From Muscardinus avellanarius (Eukaryota > Chordata > Mammalia > Rodentia > Gliridae), in assembly GCA_963383645.1 (NCBI GenBank), contig OY726558.1, positions 185,311,634 to 185,375,633 of the forward strand: 64,000 nucleotides of DNA, given 5' to 3'. Every line of letters starts with the position of its first letter. The stretch's first letter is position 1. The notes under the pieces are model-generated. The model saw only the letters and a program-made list of their open reading frames with translations. It ran no database searches and had not been told where the DNA came from. Positions 23,681 through 34,825 of this stretch are shown piece after piece. The position numbers were made by a program, and so were the translations under genes.

Positions 23681-24093
23681 CAGGTGGGCATCCTCAGCAG
23701 AGGAAAGAGAATCAAGAGAATTTGGGAGAGTTAGAGCAGTTTGGCTAGAATGGGAAATAACCTGAAGGAATAGAGAGTGGATGAAACAGGAGCTGAAGGA
23801 GCCTGGGGAGTATCTTGGAAGACAAAGCTATGGACCCGAAGATAGGAATAAAATCTCAAAGCAGTGCCTCGAGCACAACAGTGATCATGCTAACTGAATC
23901 TACCTGTTCAAGGGAAGAGGCTGCTTGCAATCAAAGGCAGATGATCTAGTCTATTCTTGGGTGTCCTAGATCTTATCCTATGGCAAAAAGAACCAAAAAG
24001 GATCGATATCTCTAAGCATTGGCTACTCACATGTGCCTACCCTATTTGGAAGTTTCACTGTAGGCAACAGGGAACTGTTCAGAGTTTTTCTTC

Positions 24094-24246
24094 AGGCTGA
24101 GCATGATGGTACACACATAAGGCTAAGACAATGGGGTCACAGGTTTGAGGCCAGCCTCAGAAACTCAGCAAGAGCCTCAGGAATTTTAGCAAGACGTAGT
24201 CTCAAAAAGTAAAATAGAGCTAAGGTGTAGAATGTCCCTGGATGAT
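24094..24246 (+). mobile_element. B1-dID SINE, decayed
   Basis: 'ggctgagcatgatggtacac', 'tttgaggccagcctcagaaa', then a shortened linker and an ID half with a deletion ('gagctaaggtgtagaatgtc'). Confidence 0.7.
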
Positions 24247-26175
24247 AGTGTGGCCCGGTGGCTTGTGAGAGCTCTGCCTGAGGATGACTGGATGGATAGG
24301 AAGTTTTCAGACTAGGCAAGTCTCTGGGAAGAGTTGCAGTAGATAAATAAGAAATTCTGAGATTCTGAATTAGGGCAGTAGCCATGGTGCAAGAAAGGGG
24401 GACATGCCTGTGTCTGTTTTTTGCATAATTATATGTCATTGATTCATTTTCATGATAATGGAGTTTTTTTTTTCAAGAAGATAATATAGAAATAATTAAA
24501 TGGCAGAGAAGAAACCAAACCCCACTCTTAATGGTATCTGAGTATCATTGCAATTCCAGAAATAGTTTCATAAAACTATAGCTAATTTAGTTATAGATAT
24601 AACAATAGATATTTGACAGTTAGAGGACATTTGGTAAATTTGATACTTCTGTTATTTGAAAAATATGTATTTGCTGCTGATAGGCAATTTAATTGCACAG
24701 CATGGGATTTTTGTGTGCATGTTTTCGAGAACTTGTTAAACTGATTAAGGGAAGATATGGAGAGAGCCATCAATAAAGACTGGAGGCAATAATATACAGA
24801 AATCAATTTGGATGTCTCATGGTATTAAATAAAACTTCATTATATTATGTGACCGAGCCCAGTAAATTCATATATCTTTATGTGTTACCTAGAGTGGTAA
24901 AACATGTTCGTGAAATCAACCAGAAATTGATATTTGGTTATTTATCATGGCAATTTCAATGTTTTCCTCAGGGGCTTTTAAAGAAAGCAATCCATTTCAA
25001 ATATATTTCACAAGGCGAGAAATGTTCAACCTGTGAGCTGACACTGGAAATTACAGGGAAAATGTCTAAATTTTCCTTTTAAGTTACTATCACCCAAAGA
25101 TACTATGATGCTTTGCGCTGCTAACCAGGTGGTTTTATTTTCTTTATCTGTTGATATATGCTATAGGTTTCATTGATTTTTAGCTGCGTTATCCTTGCAA
25201 GATGCATTTTTCTATTTTCTTGGACTTTAACTTTTAGTATTCTTTTTTGACAGCCTCTTAATTGTATCGATTTTTCCCTAGGTCAGTTATAATTTAGAGA
25301 AGATCAGTTTAGTATATTTTGTTTAGAAAAATATTGGCCTCGTTGGTTTATAACTAGCAATATTCCAAGAAGGCTAGCTATAAATCCTGCTAATTCACTG
25401 AACAGACTACTCAAGTCATAGCTGCAGACAGCAGTAAAAGAATTGTTTCAAACACGTTATCTTCACAAGTTTTCCCCAGAAAACAGATTTATAAGATGGG
25501 AATGTGCTTACGAGCAAGTTATGGGGCAGTGTCCTCGGTTGCAACATCTGTGGGGGACGTGAAGAAACAAGGGTGCAGAAAGAGGAGTTGAAATGAAGAC
25601 GCTGAGAAAACTGTGGTTCCACCTGCTCCCATTAGTGGTCCTTCCCTCTGGCTCTTCTGAAGCTGGGATGGCCTTCCAGCGCTGCAGGGGAACCTTTCTA
25701 CCTGTGTCCCAGCCATTGGCCTGGGCTGTTCTTAAGGTGAGGGCTTGGCTTTGAGCTTTCAGATGATGCTTTCAGCTGCCCAGCTCCGCAGTAGCTGGTG
25801 GGAAGAGCAGGAAATGAGACTTTGATATTGAAGGCGGGACATGGGTGGCACTCCCGAGCATCCCCGAGGCCAACCAAATATATCTGAAACAACTTCAGAA
25901 AGTGCACTCAAAAATTCTTGATGTTTAGACATCTACATTTGATATCAGAATCAACAAGTTGCCTTTGGGGGGGGGGGAAACTTGTCTTTGGACAACCAGA
26001 AGAAAAGGAATAGTGTAGATATTAAATTCCCAATTTCCATCTAACCCAGATAAATGAGCATGGAACATTAGTTGTTCCCTAGCAGTGTGTCAGGGTTCCC
26101 GTGAGTGGAATGCAGTTTCATATTGATAGCCAAGAGGCAGCTCTTCACTTTGTTACCCTCCAACCATAAAAAAAA
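24247..26175. other. Single-copy sequence, no gene seen
   Basis: About 25500-25900 is clearly richer in G+C than its flanks and open in short minus-strand frames, but no motif, CpG cluster or splice-bounded exon is evident. A G10 run lies near 25967. Confidence 0.5.
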
Positions 26176-26189
26176 GATGACCAGTTGTT

Positions 26190-26621
26190 GTTTTTTTATT
26201 GGTGCATTGTAGTCATGCATCTTCATGGAGTGCAAGATGATAGAGACATGCGTGCACACATCACCCATTTAGCCCTTCCCCACTTTCCCCATCCCTCCCC
26301 CTCCCTCCTTCTCATGTTTGGCTTACTGACTGACTTCGATATATCTGTGAGTGTGCATCATGTGGATTAGGAAGCTTCCCTCTTCCTCCCTCTTCACCCC
26401 CAGTTAGGTCCCCTTATTTGCTCATCTATGAAACCTCTCTTCCTTTGTTTAGAGCTCCTCCTATGACCCTTTTTCTCCCTAGCATCTGCATGTTAGGGGA
26501 AGCATCCAATTTTTTACTTTTGGTGACTGACTAATCTTAGCACAGTGTTCTCTAGTTTCATCCATTTTCCTACAAATGACATATGGGATATGTACACGAT
26601 GGAATTTTACTCAGACATAGA
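26190..26621 (-). mobile_element. L1 3' end with short 5' inversion
   Basis: From 26190 to about 26580 the sequence is the reverse complement of the L1 3' UTR and end of ORF2. From about 26581 to 26621 it switches to plus orientation ('atgggatatgtacacgatgg', 'attttactcagacata'), which lies just upstream in L1. Flanks 'gatgaccagttgtt' (26176-26189) and 'gataatcagttgtt' (26622-26635) match at 12 of 14 positions. Confidence 0.8.
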
Positions 26622-26838
26622 GATAATCAGTTGTTAAGTAGGTAAGTATAGAAAGTAGTATAATATCATTTTTGTATTTCTACTGTAATATAAAACATAA
26701 AATCTTTTTTTAAATTAATCTTGTCAAAGATAATTCAGAACTTTTTCATGATTCTGAATTAATATCTTAGGTATATGAATATTTTAAAAATATATGCCAT
26801 TTTAGTTGGGACTTTTTATATTTAAGAATTGGTTTTCA

Positions 26839-26976
26839 TCACATAGGTTCAAAGCCCGCCTCAGCTACTTAGTGAGGCTCTCAGCAACATAGTGAGACCT
26901 TGTTTCCAAATAAAATATAAAATAGGTATGGCAATGTAGCCCAGAGGTAGAAAGCCCCTGGATTCTGTCCCCAGCT

Positions 26977-27023
<47 letters not shown>
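26839..27023 (+). mobile_element. B1-dID SINE, 5'-truncated, CA tail
   Basis: The copy starts mid-B1 at 'tcacataggttcaaag' and ends in a (CA)n tract. The 12-bp flanks 'aattggttttca' at 26827-26838 and 27024-27035 are identical, so the truncation was present at insertion. Confidence 0.85.
26978..27020 (+). repeat. (CA)n microsatellite at SINE 3' end
   Basis: About 21 CA units between the SINE's 'ccagctcca' and the residual A-run. Confidence 0.95.
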
Positions 27024-27027
<4 letters not shown>

Positions 27028-27271
27028 GGTTTTCAATATGTAGTGAGATGAATCTATCCATCTGTAGTGGATGTTGATGGTATGACAATTGAAATAATAC
27101 GTTAGCCATTAAGAAGACCAAGTTGTTTCTGTATTTACTTTAAATGCTATTTTCAATTCTTTAAACTATCAATACTAATATTGCACACAGCCTTGAGGTG
27201 CTCTTTATAATTTTGCACATCTTCCTCATTTATCTGATTAAGCTGTATATGTTTTAAATTGTGTCTAAAAA

Positions 27272-27311
27272 CACATGTGCACACACACACACACACACAC
27301 ACATGCACACA
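27272..27311 (+). repeat. (CA)n microsatellite
   Basis: CA units with one 'tg' interruption, adjoining the reverse-oriented SINE whose tail complement it replaces. Confidence 0.9.
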
Positions 27312-27480
27312 GTACAGGGGAGAGAAGCCAGGTGCACTCTATCATTGAGTTACATCCACACCCATTTTTTTATTTTGGGGGACAGGATCCCACAAAACTA
27401 TGCTGGCTGGCCTGGAATTTGAATCCTCCTGCCTCAGCCTACCACCAGCAAGGATTACAGGTGTGCATCACCTGTCCCAT
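27312..27480 (-). mobile_element. B1-dID SINE, older type
   Basis: 'tcattgagttacatccacac' (ID complement), 'aatcctcctgcctcagccta' and 'ggattacaggtgtgcatcac' (B1 complement). The linker region differs from the main type. Confidence 0.75.
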
Positions 27481-27556
27481 TCATGCATGTTTTTGTAAAT
27501 CATGTAAATTCTGTAATTATTTTTTGGGAGTGGTGAAGATGGCTTGGGGTTTTCAG

Positions 27557-27770
27557 TTTGGGCTATTCAGTTTGGGCTGCCACAAAAAAAAAAAATTCTA
27601 GATTGACTGGTTGATAACAGGAACGTTAAGCCCATTCTGGAGGGCTTCCGCCTCATGACCTCATTTTATCCGGGTCACCTCCTAAAGGCCAAAATGCCCG
27701 AAACCACACAGGAGAAGTAGATAGGGTTTCAGCATATGAATTTAGTCAGGGTACAACAGTCAATCGATAA
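27557..27770 (-). mobile_element. MaLR LTR remnant (MST/MLT1-like)
   Basis: Reverse complement of a MaLR LTR: 'cagtttgggctgccac', then after a deletion 'gagggcttccgcctcatgac', 'cacctcctaaaggcc' and 'tttcagcatatgaattt'. Confidence 0.6.
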
Positions 27771-27877
27771 TTTCGATAATTGATAATCGATAACTTCGGA
27801 TCTTTCCATTCTCAATTTTCTACCTCAAAAATTTGAACTGCACAGGAGTTTTTTGCTGTTGCTTATTGTTTGTTTGA

Positions 27878-27995
27878 GGTACTAGGGATGGAATCCAGGG
27901 CCATTCTACCTCTGAGCTACACCCCTAGCCCTAGTTTTCAACTATTTTGAAACAGGGTCTCACTGAGTTGCAAGCGTGCAACACCACGCCCAGCT
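27878..27995 (-). mobile_element. B1-dID SINE with internal deletion
   Basis: A complete ID complement ('ggtactagggatggaatcca', 'gagctacacccctagcc') and the linker jump directly to the B1 head complement ('caacaccacgcccagct'). Most of the B1 half is missing. Confidence 0.8.
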
Positions 27996-28010
27996 ATGGG
28001 ACCTGTGAAG

Positions 28011-28210
28011 CCAGGTGTGGTGGTGCATACTTGTAATCCTAGCTTTTGGGAGGCTGAGACAGGAGGATCAGGGTTCACGGCCAGCCTCAGCTACTTAGTA
28101 GGCCCTTTAGAACTCAGTGAAACCTGTTTGAAAATAAAGAATTAAAATATAGGGCATGGAGTGTAGCTCAGAGATAGAATGTCCCTGGTTTCCATCCCCA
28201 GTAACATACA

Positions 28211-28245
<35 letters not shown>

Positions 28246-28250
28246 AAAAA
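28011..28250 (+). mobile_element. B1-dID SINE, CA + poly(A) tail
   Basis: Full-length copy: 'gccaggtgtggtggtgcata' at the head, ID half ending 'catccccagtaacat', then (CA)n at 28206-28222 and a long A-run to about 28250. It lies 15 bp from the opposite-strand copy upstream. Confidence 0.85.
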
Positions 28251-28362
28251 ACTGAAATGATGACACGTTTTGAGAATGTCAAAATCATCAATTTGTCTTA
28301 AAAGATACATTAAAATGCACATATGTCTGATAGCAAATAATGCTTTGAAATTGACTTAATAC

Positions 28363-28580
28363 TTTTTTTTGTGGCGCTTGAGATTAAATTCAGGGCACTC
28401 TACCTTCAGGATATACTCCTAGCTCCATTTTACCTTTTAGTTTTGAAACAGAATCTTGCTATTGCTGAGGGTAAATTGCTAAGGCAAGCCTCAAACCTAT
28501 GATCCTCCTATCTCAATATCTTGGGAGATCCTTGTTATCTCCCAAGTACTGAGATAACAGATGTGCGTACCACACCTGGC
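28363..28580 (-). mobile_element. B1-dID SINE with palindromic insertion
   Basis: Diverged ID complement ('ggatatactcctagctcc'), linker and B1 half. Near 28518-28536 extra bases create a perfect 10-bp inverted repeat, 'cttgggagat'/'atctcccaag', with a 7-bp loop. Confidence 0.8.
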
Positions 28581-29363
28581 TACGATATGTTATTTCTAAT
28601 TTTATGAATTTTTTTAATTTACTTTTTTAAGTCACTGCTACATCATTGCAAGCACTAAAGGAAACTCTTTTAATTGCAAAAGTCTAGCTTCCCTTTCATG
28701 GGAGACAACTTGTGTACTTGCTTTTGAAGTGAATTGGGATAGACAGCAACCTACTCCTCGGGCAGTCTGAGATCTCTTGTAGGACTGGGAGCCACAAAGC
28801 TTTGGATGCAGCAGGCAGCACTGTGAGGGGCTGAGCACCTGCCAGGGCTGGTGTCACACCTGCCTTTGTGAGAGATGTGCACTGCAGCTCGGCTGCCACC
28901 TGTTCACATCTGGGGCCAGGCGTAGAGCTGCTCCAGTTGATCAAGGGGAAACATTTCCACGTTTCTCTTGTACTTTTCCTCATGAAGTTCTAGTTCTTTT
29001 TCTCTTGTTACTACTATTATTTTTTTAATTTCATATTGACATGGTAGAGCCCACCGTGGTGAGGAAGCTTAACCCCTGCCACTTAAAAGTAATTACGAAA
29101 TACCTCGCTTAACATTATAAGCACGTTGCTTTGTTCCAAGGGCTTGAAATTTTATTTTGAACGCGGGTGGTCCTCTGCCGCTTCACTTAATTGGTTAGAC
29201 TCAAGTGCTTTATGAGCCTGCAGTTGCGAGTTCATTTTCTGTAGAGTCAAATGGGTTCCCTTGGATTAAAAAAAAAAAAAAAAGTCGAAATGTTGCATTT
29301 TCCTCATACTTTGATTTCATGAAGTTTTGTGATGCTTTACATTTTATAAAAGAATACTTTCTT
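28581..29363. other. Single-copy sequence, no gene seen
   Basis: The stretch 28740-28970 is richer in G+C, and 29040-29260 carries scattered CpGs and no repeat. Overlapping minus-strand frames (28638-28838, 28696-28983) have no known motif. An A-run sits at 29268-29283. Confidence 0.5.
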
Positions 29364-29562
29364 AGCGAGGTGTGATGGCACACAACCGAAATCTAGCACT
29401 TGGGAGGCTGAGAAAGGAAGACAGCAGGTTCGAGGTTAGCCTCAAAACTTACTGAGAATCTCAGCAATTTAGGGCTAGACTGTTTCAAAATAATAAATAA
29501 AAAAGGGCTAGGGACAGCGCTCTGAGAGAGAATGCCTCTGGGTTTAATTCCCAGTACCAAAA
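29364..29562 (+). mobile_element. B1-dID SINE
   Basis: Head 'gcgaggtgtgatggcacaca', 'cttgggaggctgagaaagga', ID half ending 'gtttaattcccagtacc'. Moderately diverged. Confidence 0.8.
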
Positions 29563-29565
29563 TAT

Positions 29566-30526
29566 ACTTTATCATCATTTTACATTTAACATATTTTATA
29601 TTAGCTTATTTTAATATATTTTATTATATGTAACATTTTTTTCTCAGGCATTGTTCCTTATGTTCCACTTCAATCCAGAAGGGAAGGTTGAAGCGTATTT
29701 TAATATCTATCCTCTGACAAATTTGCAAATTGATGCCTAACAGGATTAATTTACTTGACACAGACCAAAACGGGCCAGGCCAGTTTCTCTGCTTTTAAAT
29801 CCTGTTCTCTTTCTCCTTCATTACTCCCCACAGCACTTGGAAAACTGCAGTGTGATGTGTAAGTGCATTCATTACACAAGTGGCTGCTAGTGGTTGCTTG
29901 TGTTTATTAAGCCAGCTGACTTGATAGCAGCTTGACAAGCTGATATGCATCAGAAGGTGCCCTATATAAGTATAGTTCTCTGTGTCCCCATAATCTTGTT
30001 TATATCATATCACTTTAAATACATTGAATATCAGCCTTTTTAAGGGAAGCATTCAGGATTAAAAACTAAACTTCTATTATGCTAACGAATAACGGTTACG
30101 TCAACATACCAAATAAACCCAGAAGCCTGTCTCTTTTTCTGTTTTTAATAAGGTATGCATAAAACATACCAATCTTTATATTTAAACCATGTAGCATTTA
30201 CTAGACTATGTTAAGCATAAAATTAGGTAAGTTTGTCAAGCGGCCCAGCTCTCACCTTGAATTTGTGCTTGGCTGTCATTATCATTTCATTATTAGTTTT
30301 ATTCTTTGCACCTCTCTGATCCTGTATTTTTCATTCTTATATTAGTCTGGTTGGTGATAGGGATTGAAGAAACTTCAAGGGAGCCAGTCTTTGGTCGAGT
30401 CTTACATATAAACAAATTCCAGCACTTTAGACATGTCTGGAATTGAAAGTTCAGGCTGACTAGATTGGTTGATATTTTGACACACTACTGATAGCCAATA
30501 CTGGTTATCAAGTGTTAGTGCATTTC
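29566..30526. other. Single-copy sequence, nothing recognised
   Basis: No repeat or coding signal. About 29815-29960 is repeat-free with balanced composition. Confidence 0.5.
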
Positions 30527-30750
30527 TTTTTTTTTTTTTTTTTTTTTTTGTAGTACTGGGGTTGGAACCCAAGGGCATTCTATCTCTGAGCTACACCTCC
30601 AGTCATATTTTTTATTTTTTATTCTTCATTCTTTATTTTGAAACAGAGTCTCACTGAGTTGCAGAGGGTCTCACTAAGTAGCTGAGGCTGTCCGTGAACC
30701 ATGATCCTGTCTCAGCCTCCCAAGTACTGGGATTACAAGGGTGTGCCACC
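30527..30750 (-). mobile_element. B1-dID SINE, full length
   Basis: A T-run of about 23 (tail complement) is followed by the ID complement ('gtactggggttggaaccca'), linker, and B1 half ending 'gtgccaccccgatg'. The minus-strand frame at 30651-30896 includes translated SINE. Confidence 0.85.
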
Positions 30751-32180
30751 CCGATGAGACAAGTTAGTTTTGATGAGAATGAAGATGCATAGGATGGATT
30801 GGGGGGTGGGAGATACTGAGCAACCAAAAGATGGAATGGAGCATGACAGCTAGAACAAGGAGGGAGAAGAGAGGCCAGACACAAGCACACTTCCATATAT
30901 GTGCACAGTGGATCTGAAGTGTTTCTTAGACTCAGTTCAAGGGCCTATATTCCGCATCCCCTGCCCGTGTTTTCTCAAGCTAGCTGTGTACAACAAGAAC
31001 ACACTGCATTCTCAGGTTGCTATTTAATAGCATATACAGTGGTCTCAGAAGAGAAGAAATTAAACTGAAAATATTACCTTTAAATGCAAAGCTTGCTGAA
31101 ATATGTCATTGAAAATTTGAAAATCAATCTTATTAAATGAGTAAGATGTACTAGTTGTAATATAAGCTTTTGCTTTTTGTCCTCAAGGAACTTAGCACCT
31201 GGCTGAGAAGACAGGTATATAACAAACGACTGTCCTTTTTATACATGCCCAAAGCTATATAAGAAAAGTCAACGTGGGTGCAAAACCAGAAGTAGCCATC
31301 ACAGTGAGAGGGATGGAAGATGTGTTCATAGGAGAAAGGGCACAGGAGCTCAGTCTTGAGGCAAGTGTGTCATTTCAAGTAGCAGTGTGATGCAAGGTCC
31401 ACTCTCTAGTTCAAAGAAGGAAGACAGGTAGAGGCCGGAGCCAAAGGATTCTACAGCATGTTTGAAAATGGAATTCAGTACATTTTCCATTTTCTCTCCA
31501 CTTATCCAGGTCAGAGCTGAAAGCTTAAGTCATAACAATTATGCCCTGAGTATTTAATGCATTTGCTTTCTGTTCTTATCTAAAGATTTTCCCATTTCCC
31601 TAATTCACAGCTATGGCGCACATGTGCCTTTTTATTTTAAATCCTCTACAATCATTTTTGGAAGCAGAAAGGATATCGATTATACATACATTTAAATACA
31701 GTTTTTAGTTTGTCTTGAATCTTTGGTTTGCTGCCAGCCCAGCCTCTTCTATTAAAATGACAGCAGCTTATCTTCTGTTTTGAATACACAGCCATCTATT
31801 TCCTTTAGCAGTCATAATCCTGTTTTTGATACTAGATGTTTACAACAGAGTGATTCATAAATCAATGTTTTTCTATCAATAAAATAGATGGAAACTACCT
31901 TATTATAGAGTACTGCTGTATATCTGTGTTTTCCAAGACTGTAGTACTCTGCCAGAATTCCCTGAAGCTAGTTTGGCTTTATGTAGAAAAGCTGTTCTTA
32001 GTCAGATTACCTCTGACTAAAGAAAACTTAATTGAAAGGTGCGTGTGCAAATTTCTCCTTCCAATAATTTCACCAAGGAGTCTACAAACTTTAGTAATCA
32101 GAAGCATCTGGGTTCAGTGCACTTACTAAAATGACTCTTGTGTCCTAGTGATCAAAATAGATATTAAAAGTTCACTGAGT
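30751..32180. other. Single-copy sequence, no gene seen
   Basis: Around 31165-31380, 'cctcaaggaacttagcacct' and 'gctcagtcttgaggcaagtg' recall an ancient unclassified mammalian repeat. The 67-codon frame at 31926-32129 has no known motif. Confidence 0.45.
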
Positions 32181-32389
32181 AAGCTGAGTGTGGTGGTGCA
32201 TCCCTGTAATCCTAGTATTTCAGAGACTGAGACAGAAGGAATGCAGGTTTATATCCAGCCTTATCAACTGAATGAGAACCTACACAACTTAGTGAGGCCC
32301 TGTTTCAAAATTAAAAATATAAAAAGGGCTGGGGTTGTTGCTTGGAGATAGGATGCCCCCAGATTCAATTTCTAGTGTAAAACCAAAAA
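32181..32389 (+). mobile_element. B1-dID SINE
   Basis: 'aagctgagtgtggtggtgca' at the head, linker 'aaaattaaaaatataaaaa', then an ID half with 'gttgcttggagataggatgc' and a short A-rich tail. Confidence 0.8.
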
Positions 32390-32659
32390 TTTTAAAATCT
32401 ACCAAATAACATGATGTCACATTTTATCTTGAAGCTATGAAGCTTGGATGTGGTGTTTGGTCACTTCATTCAATGTTATAATCTCTTTACATTAATTTAA
32501 TAGGTCATTATAGTTTGAGAGTGACTAAACTGACTAAGTTTTAAAGTAGGGCTTTAGCTTCTAGGCAGCATTCTGCTAAAAGACTCATAAATTTTTTAAC
32601 CTCATTTTACATGTTTCTAAGCCTTTTTATGCTGTTTACTTTGTACAATTTCTTTATGT

Positions 32660-32768
32660 CTATTTATTCTTGTTAATGGAGAAACGAAGGCTTAGCAATT
32701 TCAAGGGACATGCTCGCGTATAGTAAGTGATACAGACCTAAGATCACATCCTCAGGGCTATATTCTTT
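32660..32768 (-). mobile_element. MIR SINE remnant
   Basis: 'taatggagaaacgaaggctt', 'gcaatttcaagggacatgct' and 'tagtaagtgatacagaccta' keep the order of the reverse complement of MIR. Confidence 0.55.
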
Positions 32769-33411
32769 CTGTTTCTTCATGACGTTGTCTGAGCCAATAA
32801 ACTGCTAAAAAAATTTTGCTTTTACAGAATTTATCTCAGTAGCATACATAATAGCCCATGAATGCATAAGACTCAAAAACTGAACATTTATTTACCTTGA
32901 TAAGGAAAATATTCCCTTTGGTTTGCTGAAGGAGATAGAATTGATGATTAGACTTCTTAATCAATTGAAAAAGTTGGAGTTATCAGATAACTCACATTAG
33001 AAATTGTAGACTGGTGGGAACTATGAGGATGTTTGGGGTTTTGTTTGTTTTTTTGTTTTGTCTGGAGTAGGGAAGGAGCTGATAACCAGTGAAAGTAACA
33101 GCACCTCTTGTGTAGGTCTGAACATGGTAATAATTAAAGTCTATTAAATCTTTTTTTTTTCTTTTAAATTACTGTTGTGGCTGGTAGTTCAAGTCCAGAG
33201 AACAGAGTGGGTTCAAAATAGTGGAGAAGGCAGAACCTTTCACAAAATTTCTTCTCAACAGTTCAGAACCATGGACAGACCCTAGACAGCTAGGAATCTG
33301 ACAATCCCGGCAAAATCTGAATATGTTTATATCCTGAAATCTGCTTATTTATTTGCTTGTATGGCCTTAACTAGAACTTTCTGATCCAAAAAAATGAACT
33401 TTTTAATGTTT
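32769..33411. other. Single-copy sequence, nothing recognised
   Basis: No gene or repeat seen apart from short T-runs near 33036 and 33151. Confidence 0.5.
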
Positions 33412-34230
33412 AATGATTAACATTAGCAATCAGAGAAATGCAAATCAAAACAACCCTGAGATTTCATCTCACCCCAGTTAGAATGACACTCATTCAGAAC
33501 ACCAACAACAATAAATGATGGGGAGAATGTGGGAAAGTAGAAGCTCTTCTACATTGCTACTGGAATTCCAAATTAGTGCAGCTGCTATGGACGTTAGTGT
33601 GGAGGTTCCTTAAGTGAATGGTGATGGAGCTGCCATACGACCCAGCCATATCATTTTTAGGGATCTTCTCAAAGGAACTGAAGTCAGATTACTATAGGGA
33701 TACATGAATTTTTATGTTTGTAGCGGCAGAATTCATGATGGCCAAACTATGGAAAGAGCCTAGGTGTCCATCAACAGATTAATAGATTATGAATTGGTGG
33801 CATATACACACGATGGAATTTTACTCGGCCATAAAAAGTATACGAGTATGTCATTTTGCAGGAAAATAACTAGAACTCATGAATACTACTCTAAGTGAAG
33901 GATCAGATATTTTCACTTATATGTGGAATCTAGAGAAAAACTGGGAAACAAAGGATTTTAGATTAATGAGGGGAGAGCCTAGTGGAATAGTGGAAAGGGG
34001 TTTAGAGAAGGAAGAAGGAGGTGAAAGGGAGATCTGATGCTGAAAAATGAAATAATCCTTTCTTCACACATGAAGCTATCTATATGGATATTATCTAAGG
34101 AGAGGGAGAAGAGCAGGGGGTAATTTGGAGGGAAATAAATACACAACAGAAGCTACGCACATGCGTATTTCAGCCACTCTAAACCTCACTGTGATGGACA
34201 ATTACAATGCACTAATTAAGAAACAGATTT
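33412..34230 (+). mobile_element. L1 3' end (ORF2 end plus 3' UTR)
   Basis: The ORF2 C-terminal coding region starts near 'caatcagagaaatgcaaatc' and passes through 'atggccaaactatggaaaga', 'aggtgtccatcaacag' and 'gatggaattttactcggcca'. The 3' UTR ends 'acaattacaatgcactaatt'. It is more diverged than the L1s at 3612 and 39757, has no long open frame, and is 5'-truncated. Confidence 0.85.
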
Positions 34231-34568
34231 TAAAAACTATACGCATTTCCCCAAGAATTTCCTTCATTTGTAAAAGCCACCATACTTTCTGCTTTGAATG
34301 CCTTGTCGTGGTCTCTCTCTTTTTAAGCTAAAGCAACATCTGAGTCCAGGATAGCAGCAACTCTTCCCTCTAAGAAATCGAAATTCTCACCTTTTTGGTG
34401 AAGTTGTATTTCATTTTAGTCTAGTATTCCTATTCCTGTTTGGAGAAATATTTTGTTGTTTTGTTTTGATTTCATAAAGATTATCACAAGTAATTTTTTT
34501 TTCTCAGTCACTGGATTTTTTTCCAATCATTTGGTTGGTTCCTATCTACTTTTTACTATGCTAGGTGG
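34231..34568. other. Single-copy sequence, nothing recognised
   Basis: AT-rich, no repeat or coding signal. Confidence 0.5.
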
Positions 34569-34578
34569 CTAAAATTAA

Positions 34579-34814
34579 TTTTTTTTTTTTTTTAGTTTTT
34601 TGGGATTTTTTTTTTTTCAGTACTGAGGATGGAACCCAGGGACATTCTACCTCTGAGCTACACCCCAGCCCTATTGTTCATTCTTTATTTTGAAACAGGG
34701 TCTCACTGAGCTGCAAAGGGCCTCACTAAGTAGTTGAGGCTGTCTGCGAACCTGTGATCCTCCTGTCCCAGCCTCCCAAATACTGAGATTACGAGCATGT
34801 GCCACCACGCTTGT
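34579..34814 (-). mobile_element. B1-dID SINE, full length
   Basis: Two T-runs (tail complement) precede 'cagtactgaggatggaaccc'. The B1 half ends 'gtgccaccacgcttgt'. Flanks 'ctaaaattaa' (34569-34578) and 'ctaaaaattaa' (34815-34825) are the probable target duplication. Confidence 0.85.
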
Positions 34815-34825
34815 CTAAAAATTAA

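Noticed and set aside
33412..34230. Second candidate for an inverted L1
   Set aside because: The whole copy reads in one orientation from ORF2 to the 3' end. It is a simple 5' truncation.
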